Of a DNA stretch of 64,000 nt, positions 1-10,547 are shown in pieces. Source of the stretch: Pseudeuparius sepicola (taxonomy: Eukaryota > Arthropoda > Insecta > Coleoptera > Anthribidae). Within the stretch, counting starts at the first letter, position 1. Each line of letters starts with the position of its first letter. The stretch lies in assembly GCA_963920635.1 (NCBI GenBank), contig OY987304.1, positions 29,698,365 through 29,762,364 on the forward strand. The letters are read 5' to 3'. The notes beneath the pieces are model-generated. The model was not told where the DNA came from, searched no databases, and saw only the letters and a list, made by a program, of their open reading frames with translations. The translations under genes were made by a program, and so were the position numbers.

Positions 1-24
1 AACTTCGACTCGCCCTGTATAATA
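1..24. mobile_element. Truncated terminal end of a foldback element
   Basis: The window opens with the outer end of an inverted-repeat element. The first 20 bases, ending CGCCCTGTAT, match with one substitution the right terminus of the complete element at 60258-61344, which also ends with the complement of GAGTCGAAGTT. The rest of the copy lies outside the window. Confidence 0.6.
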
Positions 25-195
25 CTCAATACTAGGTGGGAGAGTAGGTATCTTAATTATGATTGTCATTACTACATTACTACATATATGAGAGAGGAAG
101 TATACAAACAGCAGCTAAGTGATGAAATCTGTAGAGTCAAATTAAAACTATGGAGTAAGATAGTAGTATATACACTTTGAGTCGAGACAATTCCG

Positions 196-336
196 TATTT
201 TTCGAAAGTTAGACCGATTTTCAAAAAACTTTTTCCACACCCAAAAATCACAAACCATATTAGACATTTTTTAAGAATAAAATGGATAGTGACATTGAAT
301 TGGCCATAGTTCAAAACCTTTGGTACAAAAATTTTA
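196..336. repeat. Dispersed module A, copy 1
   Basis: This stretch (GTATTTTTCGAAAG, GATTTTCAAAAAACTTTTT, ACCCAAAAATCAC, AACCTTTGGTACAAA) is repeated in the same order and orientation at about 3072-3302. Copy 1 is shorter by an internal block of roughly 100 bases. It contains no coding frame I can recognise. In the second copy the module runs directly into module B, so the two are probably parts of one repeat unit. Confidence 0.6.
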
Positions 337-847
337 TTACTCTTTAATGTTCATCAAATGGAGCTAAAGTTCTTTCATTTGAAACATTTAAAGAAAAAAC
401 GGGCTTTTACATTAGGCGCTAGGCACCTAAGTAACTATCGAATATGTAGACGATACCGTTTTCATGGCATTCATGGCACGCCTGACTTGAGTTCAGCTTG
501 TTGAATAAAGCAAAATTAATTAAGGATAGAGGACGATGCCTATAATAATTGTAAGGATTTGTTAAATTAAATATATTTTTACAATGGAGACTAATAGAAT
601 ACAGTGAAATGCCAACTTTTTTTGTTTAGTTATATTTTTTAAATAAACTATTTTTCATTAAATTTTAATTTTAATAAGAAACACCCTGTATAAGCTAGGC
701 TGACTATATTATATCAAATAATATCTCGGGAAAGGCTTAATCGATTCGCGAAAAAAAAACCTGTGGTTTTTATACAAGGTAGGTACTCGGGGAAACTTTT
801 TTTTTGAATTTTGGCCCCATTTGGTGAACGTATAACTTATTATATAT
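337..847. other. No gene; separates modules A and B
   Basis: I see no gene. The only landmark is an isolated element end near 681-697 (ACACCCTGTATAAG). Copy 2 lacks this stretch, so it is probably inserted sequence. Confidence 0.5.
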
Positions 848-3010
848 ACAGGGTGATTTATTCATAACTACATTAATTTTAACAGTGGGTAGGGAAAAAT
901 ATCCTGAATGCGAAATCGCAATTTAAAAACTAACTTAACTTTTTTCTTAAAGCCGGAATTAATTTTTTTCTAAACCGCATTTTTACCTATTTGCCCCCCT
1001 ATTTGCAGCTGCCGCTGACTTTCTTTCAGGGCGCATGAGGCATCGGCAGAGCATTGGAGGACGCTTGCCGTCATGCGCGTCAGCATTGTTGCCAGATGTA
1101 CGGAACTTTCATAAGTTTGAAGGAATGTTTCGGTACATAATTATTATTTGTATTGTAGGCGAATGTTCTGCAAAATTCATGCGGAAACTATGGCCAAAAT
1201 GTTAACACTTAGGTTTAGGTACCTCTTGTAACGGTTAGTTTTGGCCTGAGACACCTTAAGGGATAAATGCCAACAAGAAAAATAAATGAAACGACTGCTT
1301 ACGTGGCTTTTTGATTTTTGATGCTTTATTAAGTACTAAACTGGCTTACATGATTTCGTGGACCTTGACACCACCGAGGACGATCTTTTTCTTGATAGAA
1401 CAAACTTCATTCACTTTCACTTCGCGCACTAATTTTTCCGCTCACTAGTTCACTGATAATCCTTTTTACTGCACGGAGACGCTCTTAGAGATGTGTTCTG
1501 TGGGTGTCCCTCTTCCTCTGAAATAAGAACGTCGACATTAGCCAACATATCTGGGGTCTAGGTACTTAAACTTACCGTATACTTTCCGCTTAGGTTGCAT
1601 CCAACACGAACGACACACTTTTCTCAGTCCTTTCTTTCTCAATATGTTTTCTTATCATAGTTAAGGACTCATACCTAACTACAATAGAATCGAAATTTTT
1701 GAAACAGTTTCAGTATTTTCCAATCACTGTTTGTTGAAACTGTGTACGTCTCGTGCTTGTTATGGCAAAAATAGCGGTGAAAGTTCCCCACGATGTACCT
1801 ACGCAGCCCCGTTTTTTTCATTGTGGCTACCTTTCTTATTTTCGAGGTCCCTGAACACGAATCTGACCTTAGTTTGTTTTGCTCGGACGTAGTTTCCGAG
1901 AAAATGAATTTTCAAATTTCCTTTTCACATCTCACTTTTCACGGCGATATTTGTGGTTATAATCCGGTTGACTTTTTACTGTACGCAGCTCAAACTGATC
2001 ACCAGACTATTTTGCACCTTTTGCAATATCGACACTTCGCGAAAACCCGCGGACAAACAGGAAATAAGGTGGGTAATCTGTGTGTCCAAGATTAATTTTG
2101 CATTGTTTTCAGGCCGGTTGCCTATCCCTTATTTCTGTTCTGTTTTCTGTTGGCAGCCTGAAGTTAGCGACGTTTAATGTACCACCGATATTAAGAGAAG
2201 TACCTAAACTGGAGCGCTTGTTCTCAAAATCCGCACGAGGGAATTTGGCATGATAAAAATACCGTCAATAGTCTCCAAATTAAAATCTGTGAAATACAAA
2301 AAGAATCATGCATGACCTTTCTTTAAACTATGCGTTACGGCAATAGTTATAAGAAGAAACATTAAGAAATATTTTTGCCGTGTTTACGTAGGCTATTTTC
2401 GCCCGACATTCGGGGCGCGCTTAGTTTCTCATGATTATTTTTTGTATTTCACAAATTTGATTTGGAGACTATTTACGGCCTTTTTAAGAGTATTTACCAA
2501 CATTATGTTAGATTGTGGGACCTCTATCAACACCAATTTAAGTAATGTTAGGGTTAGGTATTGACAAAACTGGACCTATAAAAATGAATGTTTAAATTTT
2601 CGTTTCATTAACATTTTTATTTTTCTTCAAAATACCCACTTAAAAGTAGGAGGTTGTACCTACTTCTTTAAAAAAGGAAGGGTAATTCTTCATTACGTAA
2701 AGCATTGAATGCCAAATTCCCTCGTGCGGGTTTTGAGAACAAGTGCTCCAGTTTACTTCTCTTAATATCGGTGGTACTTTAAATCAGCGCCACACAAATG
2801 TCAGGCGTCAAAAACGCCGAAAAGAAGACAGCGTCATCGATTTTTCGCCCACTAGCCCGTTCCACCATCGGTCATAATTACGTCCGTGTACCGATTTTAT
2901 TTTTTCTAAGGGTGTTTCTGGCATTTTTTGAGATACCATTCCACAGATTACCTCCTTTGGAGAGGGGTCATCTCCAGTTTTAATGAAATTCTCGGACCTC
3001 GAGGGTAAAG
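848..3010. repeat. Dispersed module B, copy 1, with nested insertion
   Basis: The repeat starts with ACAGGGTGATTTATTCATAA, as does copy 2 at 3317. Segments at 1770-2060 and 2795-2995 match 3710-3980 and 4075-4255 in the same order, for example TTTCCGAGAAAATG, TTTTGCACCTTTTGCAA and ATTACCTCCTTTGGA. Copy 1 is interrupted by a 600-bp element at 2178-2777. The 100-codon frame at 1793-2095 lies in the conserved part but shows no recognisable domain and is broken in copy 2, so I do not call it a gene. Confidence 0.6.
2178..2777. mobile_element. Nested inverted-repeat element with TTTAA target duplication
   Basis: About 75 bp at each end are inverted copies of each other, beginning GTACCACCGATATTAAGAG and ending with its complement. 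TTTAA occurs on both sides (2173-2177 and 2778-2782), consistent with a 5-bp target-site duplication. A second inverted pair lies inside (GTCTCCAAATTAAAATC near 2270, its partner near 2440). No transposase is present, so it is non-autonomous. Module B copy 2 lacks it at the matching place, which supports a real insertion. Confidence 0.75.
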
Positions 3011-3071
3011 GGTTCTTCTCTCTTATTGTATGTATAGATGAAAATAGCCAAATATACAGTGTGTTTCACTT

Positions 3072-3302
3072 TTAGTATTTTTCGAAAGATGGGCCGATTT
3101 TCAAAAAACTTTTTCAACCTATAGTTCTCGTACAGCTCTACATTTTGAGTTACACTTTTTTGAAATAGTAGATACTATTCCATGGCCAACTGTTATTAAA
3201 AGAAAACACCCAAAAATCACCAAACCATATTAGGCATGGTTTTAAGAATAAAATGCATAGTGCAATCGAATTGGCTATAGTTGGAAACCTTTGGTACAAA
3301 AT
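3072..3302. repeat. Dispersed module A, copy 2
   Basis: This is the longer version of the module at 196-336. It runs straight into module B copy 2, which indicates the original order A then B. Confidence 0.6.
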
Positions 3303-3316
3303 TTCAATACTTATAT

Positions 3317-4285
3317 ACAGGGTGATTTATTCATAAATACAATAATTTTAACCACGTCATCAGGGAGGTACATATATGCCAAAAACGCAAAAAAAAATTT
3401 TTTCGCTGCATGTTTAAATAATGGGGCAATTTATCCCTAATCCCACGTAACGAGGCGCACCTGAACGCATGTGAATGAGGCTTTCTGGTGGGGAACATGG
3501 CGCCGGCCGCGACGTTGCCGTTTCGTTGCCATAATTTAAATAAGAAAAAATATCCAGTTTATGAATTTACCTCTGGTTAATGGGACATGGGACAATAAAA
3601 GAGTGTTAGCACATCTTGGACTTTCCGCATTCAGCATCTAACTGACACATATTCCTTCAGAATGTCACTACACTTTTCACTGCACAAATCACGATCTCTA
3701 AAACAATTTTGGTAAAAGTTCCCCACTGTGTATACGCAGCCTGTTTTTTTTTTAATTTTGGCTACCCCCCTATTTTCGAGGTTCCTGAACACCTTAGTTT
3801 TTGGTGCTCGACGTAGTTTCCGAGAAAATGGATTTTCAAATTTCCCTTTGACACCTCACTTTTTACGGCGATATTTGTGGTTATAATCGGGGTAAATTTT
3901 TACTGTACTAATCACCATACTATTTTGCACCTTTTGCAACATCGACACTTGGCGAAAACCCGCGGAAAAACAGAAAATATCCAAGATTTATGCATTGCCC
4001 TGTCCGCTGTCCTCCGCTCCACTACTTAGGTGCTTAGGTGAAGTTAGCGTCACTAACGCCAGTGCCATGGCGCCGGCGTCAACGCCGAAAAGACAGCGTC
4101 ATCGATTTGTCGTCCATTAGCCCGTTCCACCATCGATCATAATTAAAGTCAATATTATTTTTTCTAAGGGTGTTTCTGGCATTTTTTGGGATACCATTCC
4201 ACAGATTACCTCCTTTGGAAAGGGGTCATCTCCAGTTTCAATGAAAATCTCGGATCTCGAGGGACAGGGGTCCATTCGCCCTCGG
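3317..4285. repeat. Dispersed module B, copy 2
   Basis: The copy starts with the same ACAGGGTGATTTATTCATA terminus as 848. It is shorter than copy 1 because it lacks the nested element and part of the left interior. No coding frame is supported. Confidence 0.6.
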
Positions 4286-4518
4286 GATGTACCTATTTCC
4301 GTTTTTAATTTTTCTAAGTACCTACGTTCCCCCTACTTTTTGGGGATGCTATTCCACAAATAAGCTCCTTTGGGGACGGGTGGTCTCCAGTTTTAAGGAA
4401 AATCTCGGATCTCGAGGGCAAAGTGTACATTCGCTCTCGGGATGTATTGTGGAATGGCATCCCCAAAAAGTAGGGGGAACGTACCTACTTAGAAAAATAA
4501 TTAAAAACGGAAATACAC
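4286..4518. repeat. Long imperfect hairpin
   Basis: An arm of about 73 bases at 4286-4358 is the near-perfect inverse of 4448-4517, with the shared core CTACTTTTTGGGGATGC. The spacer is about 90 bases. It looks like the foldback terminus of the adjacent repeat. The 139-codon frame across it is an accident of the palindrome. Confidence 0.7.
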
Positions 4519-4778
4519 TCCGCCGAGGGCGAAGAACCCTTTACCCTCGAGCTTCAATTCTTCGCTACATAGATTCTTTTATTTTGGCTAATGATGTATT
4601 CTGGCTATTTTTCTATTTAATTCGCAGCGGCTTCTACACGAGCTCGTCGAGTGGCAACAGTGGCCTGGCGGCGCGTCGTAGCAACATGGGCAACCAGCAG
4701 CAGTAAAAAAGTTTCTAAGTATAAGAGCAATTTTGTCGTATTTTTGGTGATTAAAAAAATTAAAAATAACAAAGATAA

Positions 4779-5818
4779 ACAGGGTGTAAATGAATAAGTG
4801 CAAAAAAATTCAAGGGGTGAATCTTTGAGTGATTCTAAGACCAAAAGTCTATATAAACATAGGTCCGCTAATGCTTCGTTTTCAAAATACAGGGTGTCAA
4901 ACATTTTTTAATAATTATTATAATAAAACAAAAAATTTTTATAGCTAGCATTACCGTTTATAGCAATTTTTAAGACTAGAATAAACTATTAATATGGAAA
5001 AAATATCCGGTATACCCTAGTTTTGTTAATTGTTAGTTTTAATTTTTTATTAGGTTGTCCCGGAGACATTCAATATAGTATATTTCCTAACAAGTGCGGA
5101 AAGTGACACTTTTCCGCACGCGATTGCAGTTGGCTGAACGACGCTTAGCGGAGTTCAGCCAAGAAATCGAGTGTGGAAAAGTGGCACTTTCCGCAAGAGT
5201 AATTAACACTATTTTTTCTACAAGCGTGCGGAAAAGTAGGTACACTTTTCCGCACGCATTTCCCTTTTCCGCACGCATTTTAGTTTAGAAAGTGTCACTT
5301 TTCCGCACTACTTTTCCGCCCTACTGGGGAAAAGTGATACTTTCTAAAGTAAAATGCATGCGGAAAAGTGTACTTTTCCGCACGCTTGGAGAAATAAGTG
5401 ATTTTTATTTTTTTTTCTCAAAAACAAAGCGAGATACAAGAATAATTCAAGAGACAAAAAAGTGGTATTTTTAGTTGCTGAATGCGAAGAAAAATAAAAG
5501 TTTTAAAAAATCAGTGGTGCACCTTTTTTACAAAATTATTGGTTAAGGTGCCCTCGGGACGCCACTGTACTTAATAATTTTAATCTAGTAGGGGATAAAT
5601 TAGCCTTTTTCTACCACAAATGACACTGCCAAATTTCAACAAAATCGGTTAAAGGAATATTAAGATATTTACGAAAAAGCGATTTTTTAAGAAGAGTTTG
5701 ACACCCTGTATCTTGAAAAGGAAGCATTGCCGGACCTATGTTTATATAAACTTTTCGTCTTAGAATCACACAAAGATTCACCACTTGAATTTTTTCGCAC
5801 TTAACATTTACACCCTGT
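4779..5818. mobile_element. Non-autonomous inverted-repeat element, about 1.04 kb
   Basis: The ends are inverted copies over about 125 bp (4779-4904 and 5695-5818), starting ACAGGGTGTAAATG and ending with its complement. A second ACAGGGTGTCAAA-type word marks the inner edge of each arm. No transposase is encoded. The centre contains the unusual palindrome array at 5094-5385. Confidence 0.75.
5094..5385. repeat. Array of GCGTGCGGAAAAGTG palindromes
   Basis: Several dyads with the half-site GCGTGCGGAAAAGTG are packed into 290 bases: 5094-5121, 5171-5195, 5224-5257 and 5356-5385. A larger nested inverted repeat spans about 5274-5357, and a perfect 10-bp hairpin (TTGGCTGAAC) sits at 5130-5162. 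The overlapping frames on both strands mirror this symmetry and are not genes. The half-site could be a protein-binding site or the product of hairpin expansion; the sequence does not tell which. Confidence 0.8.
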
Positions 5819-7200
5819 TTAGGTATAGATATATTACCAAAGGAAACTTTGTTTTGTTTCATGATTTTTCAGGATGTTATTGTTGGCACATTCAAGATTT
5901 CCAGTTTTTTGACACGATTTAGGTTATTTTCTATATATATAAGTATCTCAAGGCATATATAGGATATACAAGTCTATCAAAAAACTATTTATTATGCATT
6001 ACAAAATAGGAAAGAGTGAATTTATGAAATGCCAATGTAAACAAATTACCTCGTCTTCTTCCCCCCGACCCGCTAATGTTGAAGCAAAACAAAGCCGTAT
6101 TATTTCTATTACTTACCTTGAGTCATCTATATCCTTATATATCGTTGAAAAATAACCTTCATAAGCGTGCTTATCGGGTCAAAACCTACCGCCAGTTAAA
6201 ATTTCTCTACTAATCACATTTACACCCTGTATATTGATAATATAAAGTAGTTTTAAAGGCATTTTCTTTTGCATTATATGAGGTTGCTTCTGTGATACAC
6301 CATACAGCCTGAAATATTGTGAGGGTGAGAATTAAATATGTCCAACCATATATTAATAGAACAATTATTAATAAATGAAGTGCAGAAACGGCCCACTGTG
6401 TGGAATAAGTGGTCCCCACTGTATAAAAACCGGGTGGCCGTAGATAAGAAATGGGAAGCTTTAAGTTTCGCTTTTTATTAAAGTAAAATATTTAAATGTA
6501 AACGTTCTCACACAACATTTGACGAATGCGTTTGTCGCGTGTCATTTTGCCACTGATCGACTCAATCAAAAAAGTAAATTCACAACACGAATCGTTCGCG
6601 AAAAAACACTGCAATTAGGACCCAAGCGCGATGATCGCGCAATATGGACGACGCGATCAATTAGGACCTAGCGTTACAGTCTTACAACGGGCAGTGAGGA
6701 AGAAGCATATCGTCCTTATTTCGCGACATTATTTAAAACTAGAGGAATGAATATTTAGAATTTGGAGTTGATCTTAGTAAACTTTAGTGCAATAATTAGG
6801 GTCCAGATAAATAGGGTAATTATTATTATGATTATGCGAAAGAAATCAGAATACTTATGATATTAATGACATAATTAATTATAAATTTATAAATTAGAAA
6901 ATAAATATAAAACATATAGGTACACAAAGAACTAAACATTAACATTAAGAAATAAGAACATTATTCGTTTTAAAGCGACTGATATATTCAAAAAAAAAAA
7001 ATCGATTGCTACCTATCATTTTAATTGAAAATGTATTTTTCAATCACAACAGGCTGCGAAAAAATGTAGAGTATTATATGACACATATTGGTATATAACC
7101 TATTTAAAAATTTGGCAGATAAATTTTAAGTAGTTTCGTTATGCTACTTACAGTTTTATAATTTTTATGATTAGTTTGGAGGGATTTTACGTCACATCTT
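5819..7200. other. No gene recognised
   Basis: The stretch holds one isolated element end (TTTACACCCTGTATA near 6220), a short perfect palindrome GCGCGATGATCGCGC at about 6627-6641, and AT-rich sequence. Small frames show no domain. Confidence 0.5.
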
Positions 7201-7550
7201 TGTTGGCCTGAGGGCCCCCTGGGCCCCATTTTCCAATAGTTTTCATTGTTTTTCCTGTAGACCTTCCATAAGTTTCTAGAAATTTGCTAGAACTTTATGA
7301 CTTGTGCATCTGCCATTGGCCAGGAATATTCTAGAGTAGTCTCCAGTCTTCCATTGAGTATATTATAAGCCCTGGGAATTGGGCCTAGAAGTTAAGTTGA
7401 AGGTTAGAACGCGATTTTAGTGCGATTTTTGGATCTGAAATAATATTCTTGGTCAGTGTCAGTATCTGACAAGTTTATTTGTGAAGGCTAAACAATAAAG
7501 GTGGTAACCAAGACAACGAGTTTGGACCGTTATTTTTGGGATTTGGTACA
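7201..7550 (+). repeat. Possible solo LTR
   Basis: The stretch begins TGTTGG and ends GGTACA. It has a TATATTATAAG word near 7359 and an AATAAA signal at 7494-7499, the order expected for U3-R-U5. A TTCTAGAAATTTGCTAGAAC motif near 7273 resembles a heat-shock element. I see no matching target-site duplication and no second copy in the window, so the call is tentative. Confidence 0.3.
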
Positions 7551-8939
7551 ATAATATAAATTGTACTGAGTTACCTAATATTGACGTATTAACGATTGCC
7601 AGAGCCCATATTCGAGGTAAGTTGCGTTAGTCAGCCAGGATGATTTTTAAGTTTCATGATAAATATTATGAGGATTAGGTAAGGGTAAGACTGACTAAAA
7701 ATATGCTGTGTAATAAATTGAATTATGAACAATATTTATTATCTGACTTACATATAATGGGCTTTACCTGTGGGTGTGGCCCATTTTCTTTCCCGCCACA
7801 AATGGAGTAATAAAAAATCTGGTCTCCTAAGCCTCTTTATTCCACTTTTTCTTAATTACTTAAGAGCCGAGGCGCAACCGGGGGATCAATTTACCTCCCG
7901 ATTTGTGCCAGCGCCTTCCTGGAAAGAGATTATTAGTCTGCAGTTACGCTAAGATGGATCCAATAAACATTATACAGGATGAAAAGAAAGCCAACCCATT
8001 AACCGTAGGTTTAACTACACTTATATTTAAAAATGCTTCCCTTAAAAGGTTAAAAAATGTTAAAAATCGATTTTTATTTTCATTTTTGTCAATTTTAGAG
8101 ATATCGAATTAAGATTTTTTAGTTATCTCAAATCGACCACTTAACTTTTATTGTTGTAACTGAAAAACAAATGAAAATCACGTGGAGGTATAATCTTCCC
8201 CCTGCAACTTTTCCTCAGGCACGTATGGAGCTGTGAAACATTTTTCTGGTGTACAAATAATTAATTTCCCTAATTTTTGTGTTTTCTAAATTTGTCTTAA
8301 AACTATTATTTTCGAGGTAAACCGTTTTTTTTTTTTTAAATAAAATTCCAAATTTCCAGAAGTGTAACCAATATGGAAGGTAATAATACAACCAAAGTTG
8401 GTGTTATTTTAATGAGAACAACTACTCCATAAAAAATTAACTTTCCGAAAAATTTATTTGACAAAAGTTGTTGCGTTTGACTAGTTAAATTCATGGTTAA
8501 AATGTTGGCACTTATTTATATATACGCGCTAAAAAGTTTATAACATAATAAACAGAAAAAAGCAAGGAATGTGTCCAGAGATCGACTTAACTTGTAATAA
8601 GTGTTTTTTATTAGGTGGTTTACTCTTCAGGAAAAATTTTTTAAATAGTTAGGTAGTTTTGATTTTTTGAAAAAAATACTAAATAGTGAAAGTTTTGATA
8701 CAAGTACCCACCTAAGCTAGGTACATTATGAAATATAAGTGTGAAAATTTGTGAATAACAAAGTATTTCAATTATTTAGTATAAAATGAAAAAGTTATTG
8801 TTGTTTACAAAAGAAGTTTTGGAGGAATCGCAATCTTCTGACAAAACGGACTACTAAACTGTTACCAATATTTTTTTACTAAGTAGATAAAATAACGAGT
8901 TTTGCAGCCAGAAAGGTATATATTAACTTATTTTTATAA
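7551..8939. other. No gene recognised
   Basis: AT-rich sequence with two short frames near 7770-8112 that show no domain and differ in no way from chance. I see nothing else. Confidence 0.5.
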
Positions 8940-8979
8940 TACCAAGCTTTCGGTCTACTTCGTGACCTTCATCAGGGCT
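8940..8979 (-). ncRNA. Hammerhead-ribozyme-like RNA motif 1
   Basis: Read on the minus strand, the order is: stem I GCC, core CTGATGA, one extra A, stem II GGTC, an 8-base loop, GACC, core GAA, palindrome AGCT as minimal stem III, cleavage-site T, then GGT closing stem I with one wobble pair. All invariant hammerhead core bases are present. The single extra base before stem II departs from the textbook fold. The host element is not recognisable. Three further motifs share the layout (33008, 41736, 61846). Confidence 0.6.
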
Positions 8980-9786
8980 AGAAATTTTTTAAATTATTAG
9001 AAAATATTGAGAAAAGGTTGAAATTTTACTCACAATTATGTTGAAGTTTTATACGAATATTACAACCAGATAGATTTTAGGTTTAAAAGGGCCTACTTAG
9101 TAAAACTACACAGCCGTAAACTAGCTATTTAATATTTTTTTACTTAATTGTAATTTGAAATCTTTAGTAGGTATGTAGTATTATCACAGCTTAATAATAT
9201 AAGCTGTGGTATTATGATAGTTCCCTATATTTTCATTCTAAACTTGTAGTACAAAAATCATTAAAATCGTAGTATTGAGGCTACTTAATCTCAAAATTAT
9301 AGGGATTCTGCCCCTAACTCAATTATCAAACTGGACAAGATGTTCCTAAAAGGTATTTATAAAACTAATCAGATATAGTGTAGCCTAAAAAAATCGATTT
9401 ATCTAAATTTACCCTAGTTCAGAGCTACATCGTTTGGGCGCAATTAAGCCCTGAAATTTTAGTTTTAAAATGCTGTATGTGTTACAGCGTTTGAACGCCT
9501 TGCACGATTGTGGTAAAATTTATTATGATGGCATTTCTGAAAAAGACGCAAAATCGTTTGGTTACAGAGTGTTGGTTCATCGTAGAACTCGTGTTTGCCT
9601 GGAGATTGTTTGTTCTACGCCACTGTAAATATGTTATTAACTTTGACTCTCGTCGAAACTTGATAATTACGTTAGCTTTCGAGATATTTGGCTTTTCATG
9701 TTTTTAAGCACTAAAATGTTTCCTATTTTTTTAGACCCATTTATCACAATCAAGTTAAAAACATAAATAAATACATAATCGGCTTA
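8980..9786. other. No gene recognised
   Basis: AT-rich sequence. A perfect short hairpin (CACAGCTT with AAGCTGTG) lies at about 9186-9207. If hammerhead-like motif 1 belongs to a retroelement read from the minus strand, its body should lie here, but I could not find coding remains. Confidence 0.45.
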
Positions 9787-10312
9787 TAGGCCAGGCAATG
9801 GGTATAAAAAAAGGGTTTCTATTCGCAAAAGGTCGGACAGAAATGAAATTTGGTGGGATGGTAGACATAGGTCCCCTGATAGTACACCTGAGTTTGCGAC
9901 CTCAGGGTGTTGCCGCTCGAGGGGTGGGGGGATGAAAACTCTGCGTCGGGACGCTTTTCGGGAAATAGCGCCGTTGTGGAAAGCGCTATCGAAAAAAAGT
10001 TGAAATATAATATGTAGAGAACAAAATTGTGCACAATTTTCGTCTGCGACCAATAGTTTCCGCTCTACGCCGTGCCAAAGTTGGGGGCTGGTTTGCAATT
10101 TTCAACAAAATCAGAATTTCATCGCGGATTAAGACGAATATCGCTATTAAACAATTCTGTAATATTTTTTTTTCTGAAAGAGTAATGTTTTCCGAGTCTG
10201 CAGATGCCCGATTTGATACATTTGGTCGTATATAATAAAATATATGATTTTTTGAAGCGCGCCGCTACATACTCCGATACGGGTATTTTCTAATTGTTAA
10301 TAACTACGCCTC
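9787..10312. repeat. Left terminal inverted repeat
   Basis: These 526 bases are the inverse of 16057-16578 with scattered substitutions and small indels. The right copy lacks a short block near 9871 and carries a small insertion near 16330. Frames on both strands within the repeats mirror each other and are not genes. Confidence 0.9.
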
Positions 10313-10547
10313 AATATTTCCTTATTATTGTTGGTCTAGGCACCACACTTATTAATTTTGTGCATACATGAAACAAGAAAATGTCATTATCAACTCATTT
10401 CCACACCACCCTTGAGGTAGAGTTGATCGGTGCTTTTTTTTAATGTGGTATCCCCAAGATCCACGGTCGATATCGTAGTTTATTTCACTCTGAGTCTCTT
10501 GCGACATTGTAAAGCTGACTCGCCTTCAGTGTCATCATCCTCGGACA

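Noticed and set aside
1793..2095. 100-codon frame in module B
   Set aside because: The second copy of the module has a broken frame and there is no domain.
4287..4904. Frames of 139 and 95 codons
   Set aside because: They cover a foldback hairpin and an element end, and read through non-coding repeats.
7770..8112. Two overlapping small frames after the possible LTR as a gag start
   Set aside because: No gag or zinc-knuckle motif is present, and the LTR call itself is weak.
10029..10235. Frames in the long inverted repeats (also 16134-16606)
   Set aside because: The same translated words appear at both ends of the transposon because the ends are inverted copies. They are terminal repeat, not genes.
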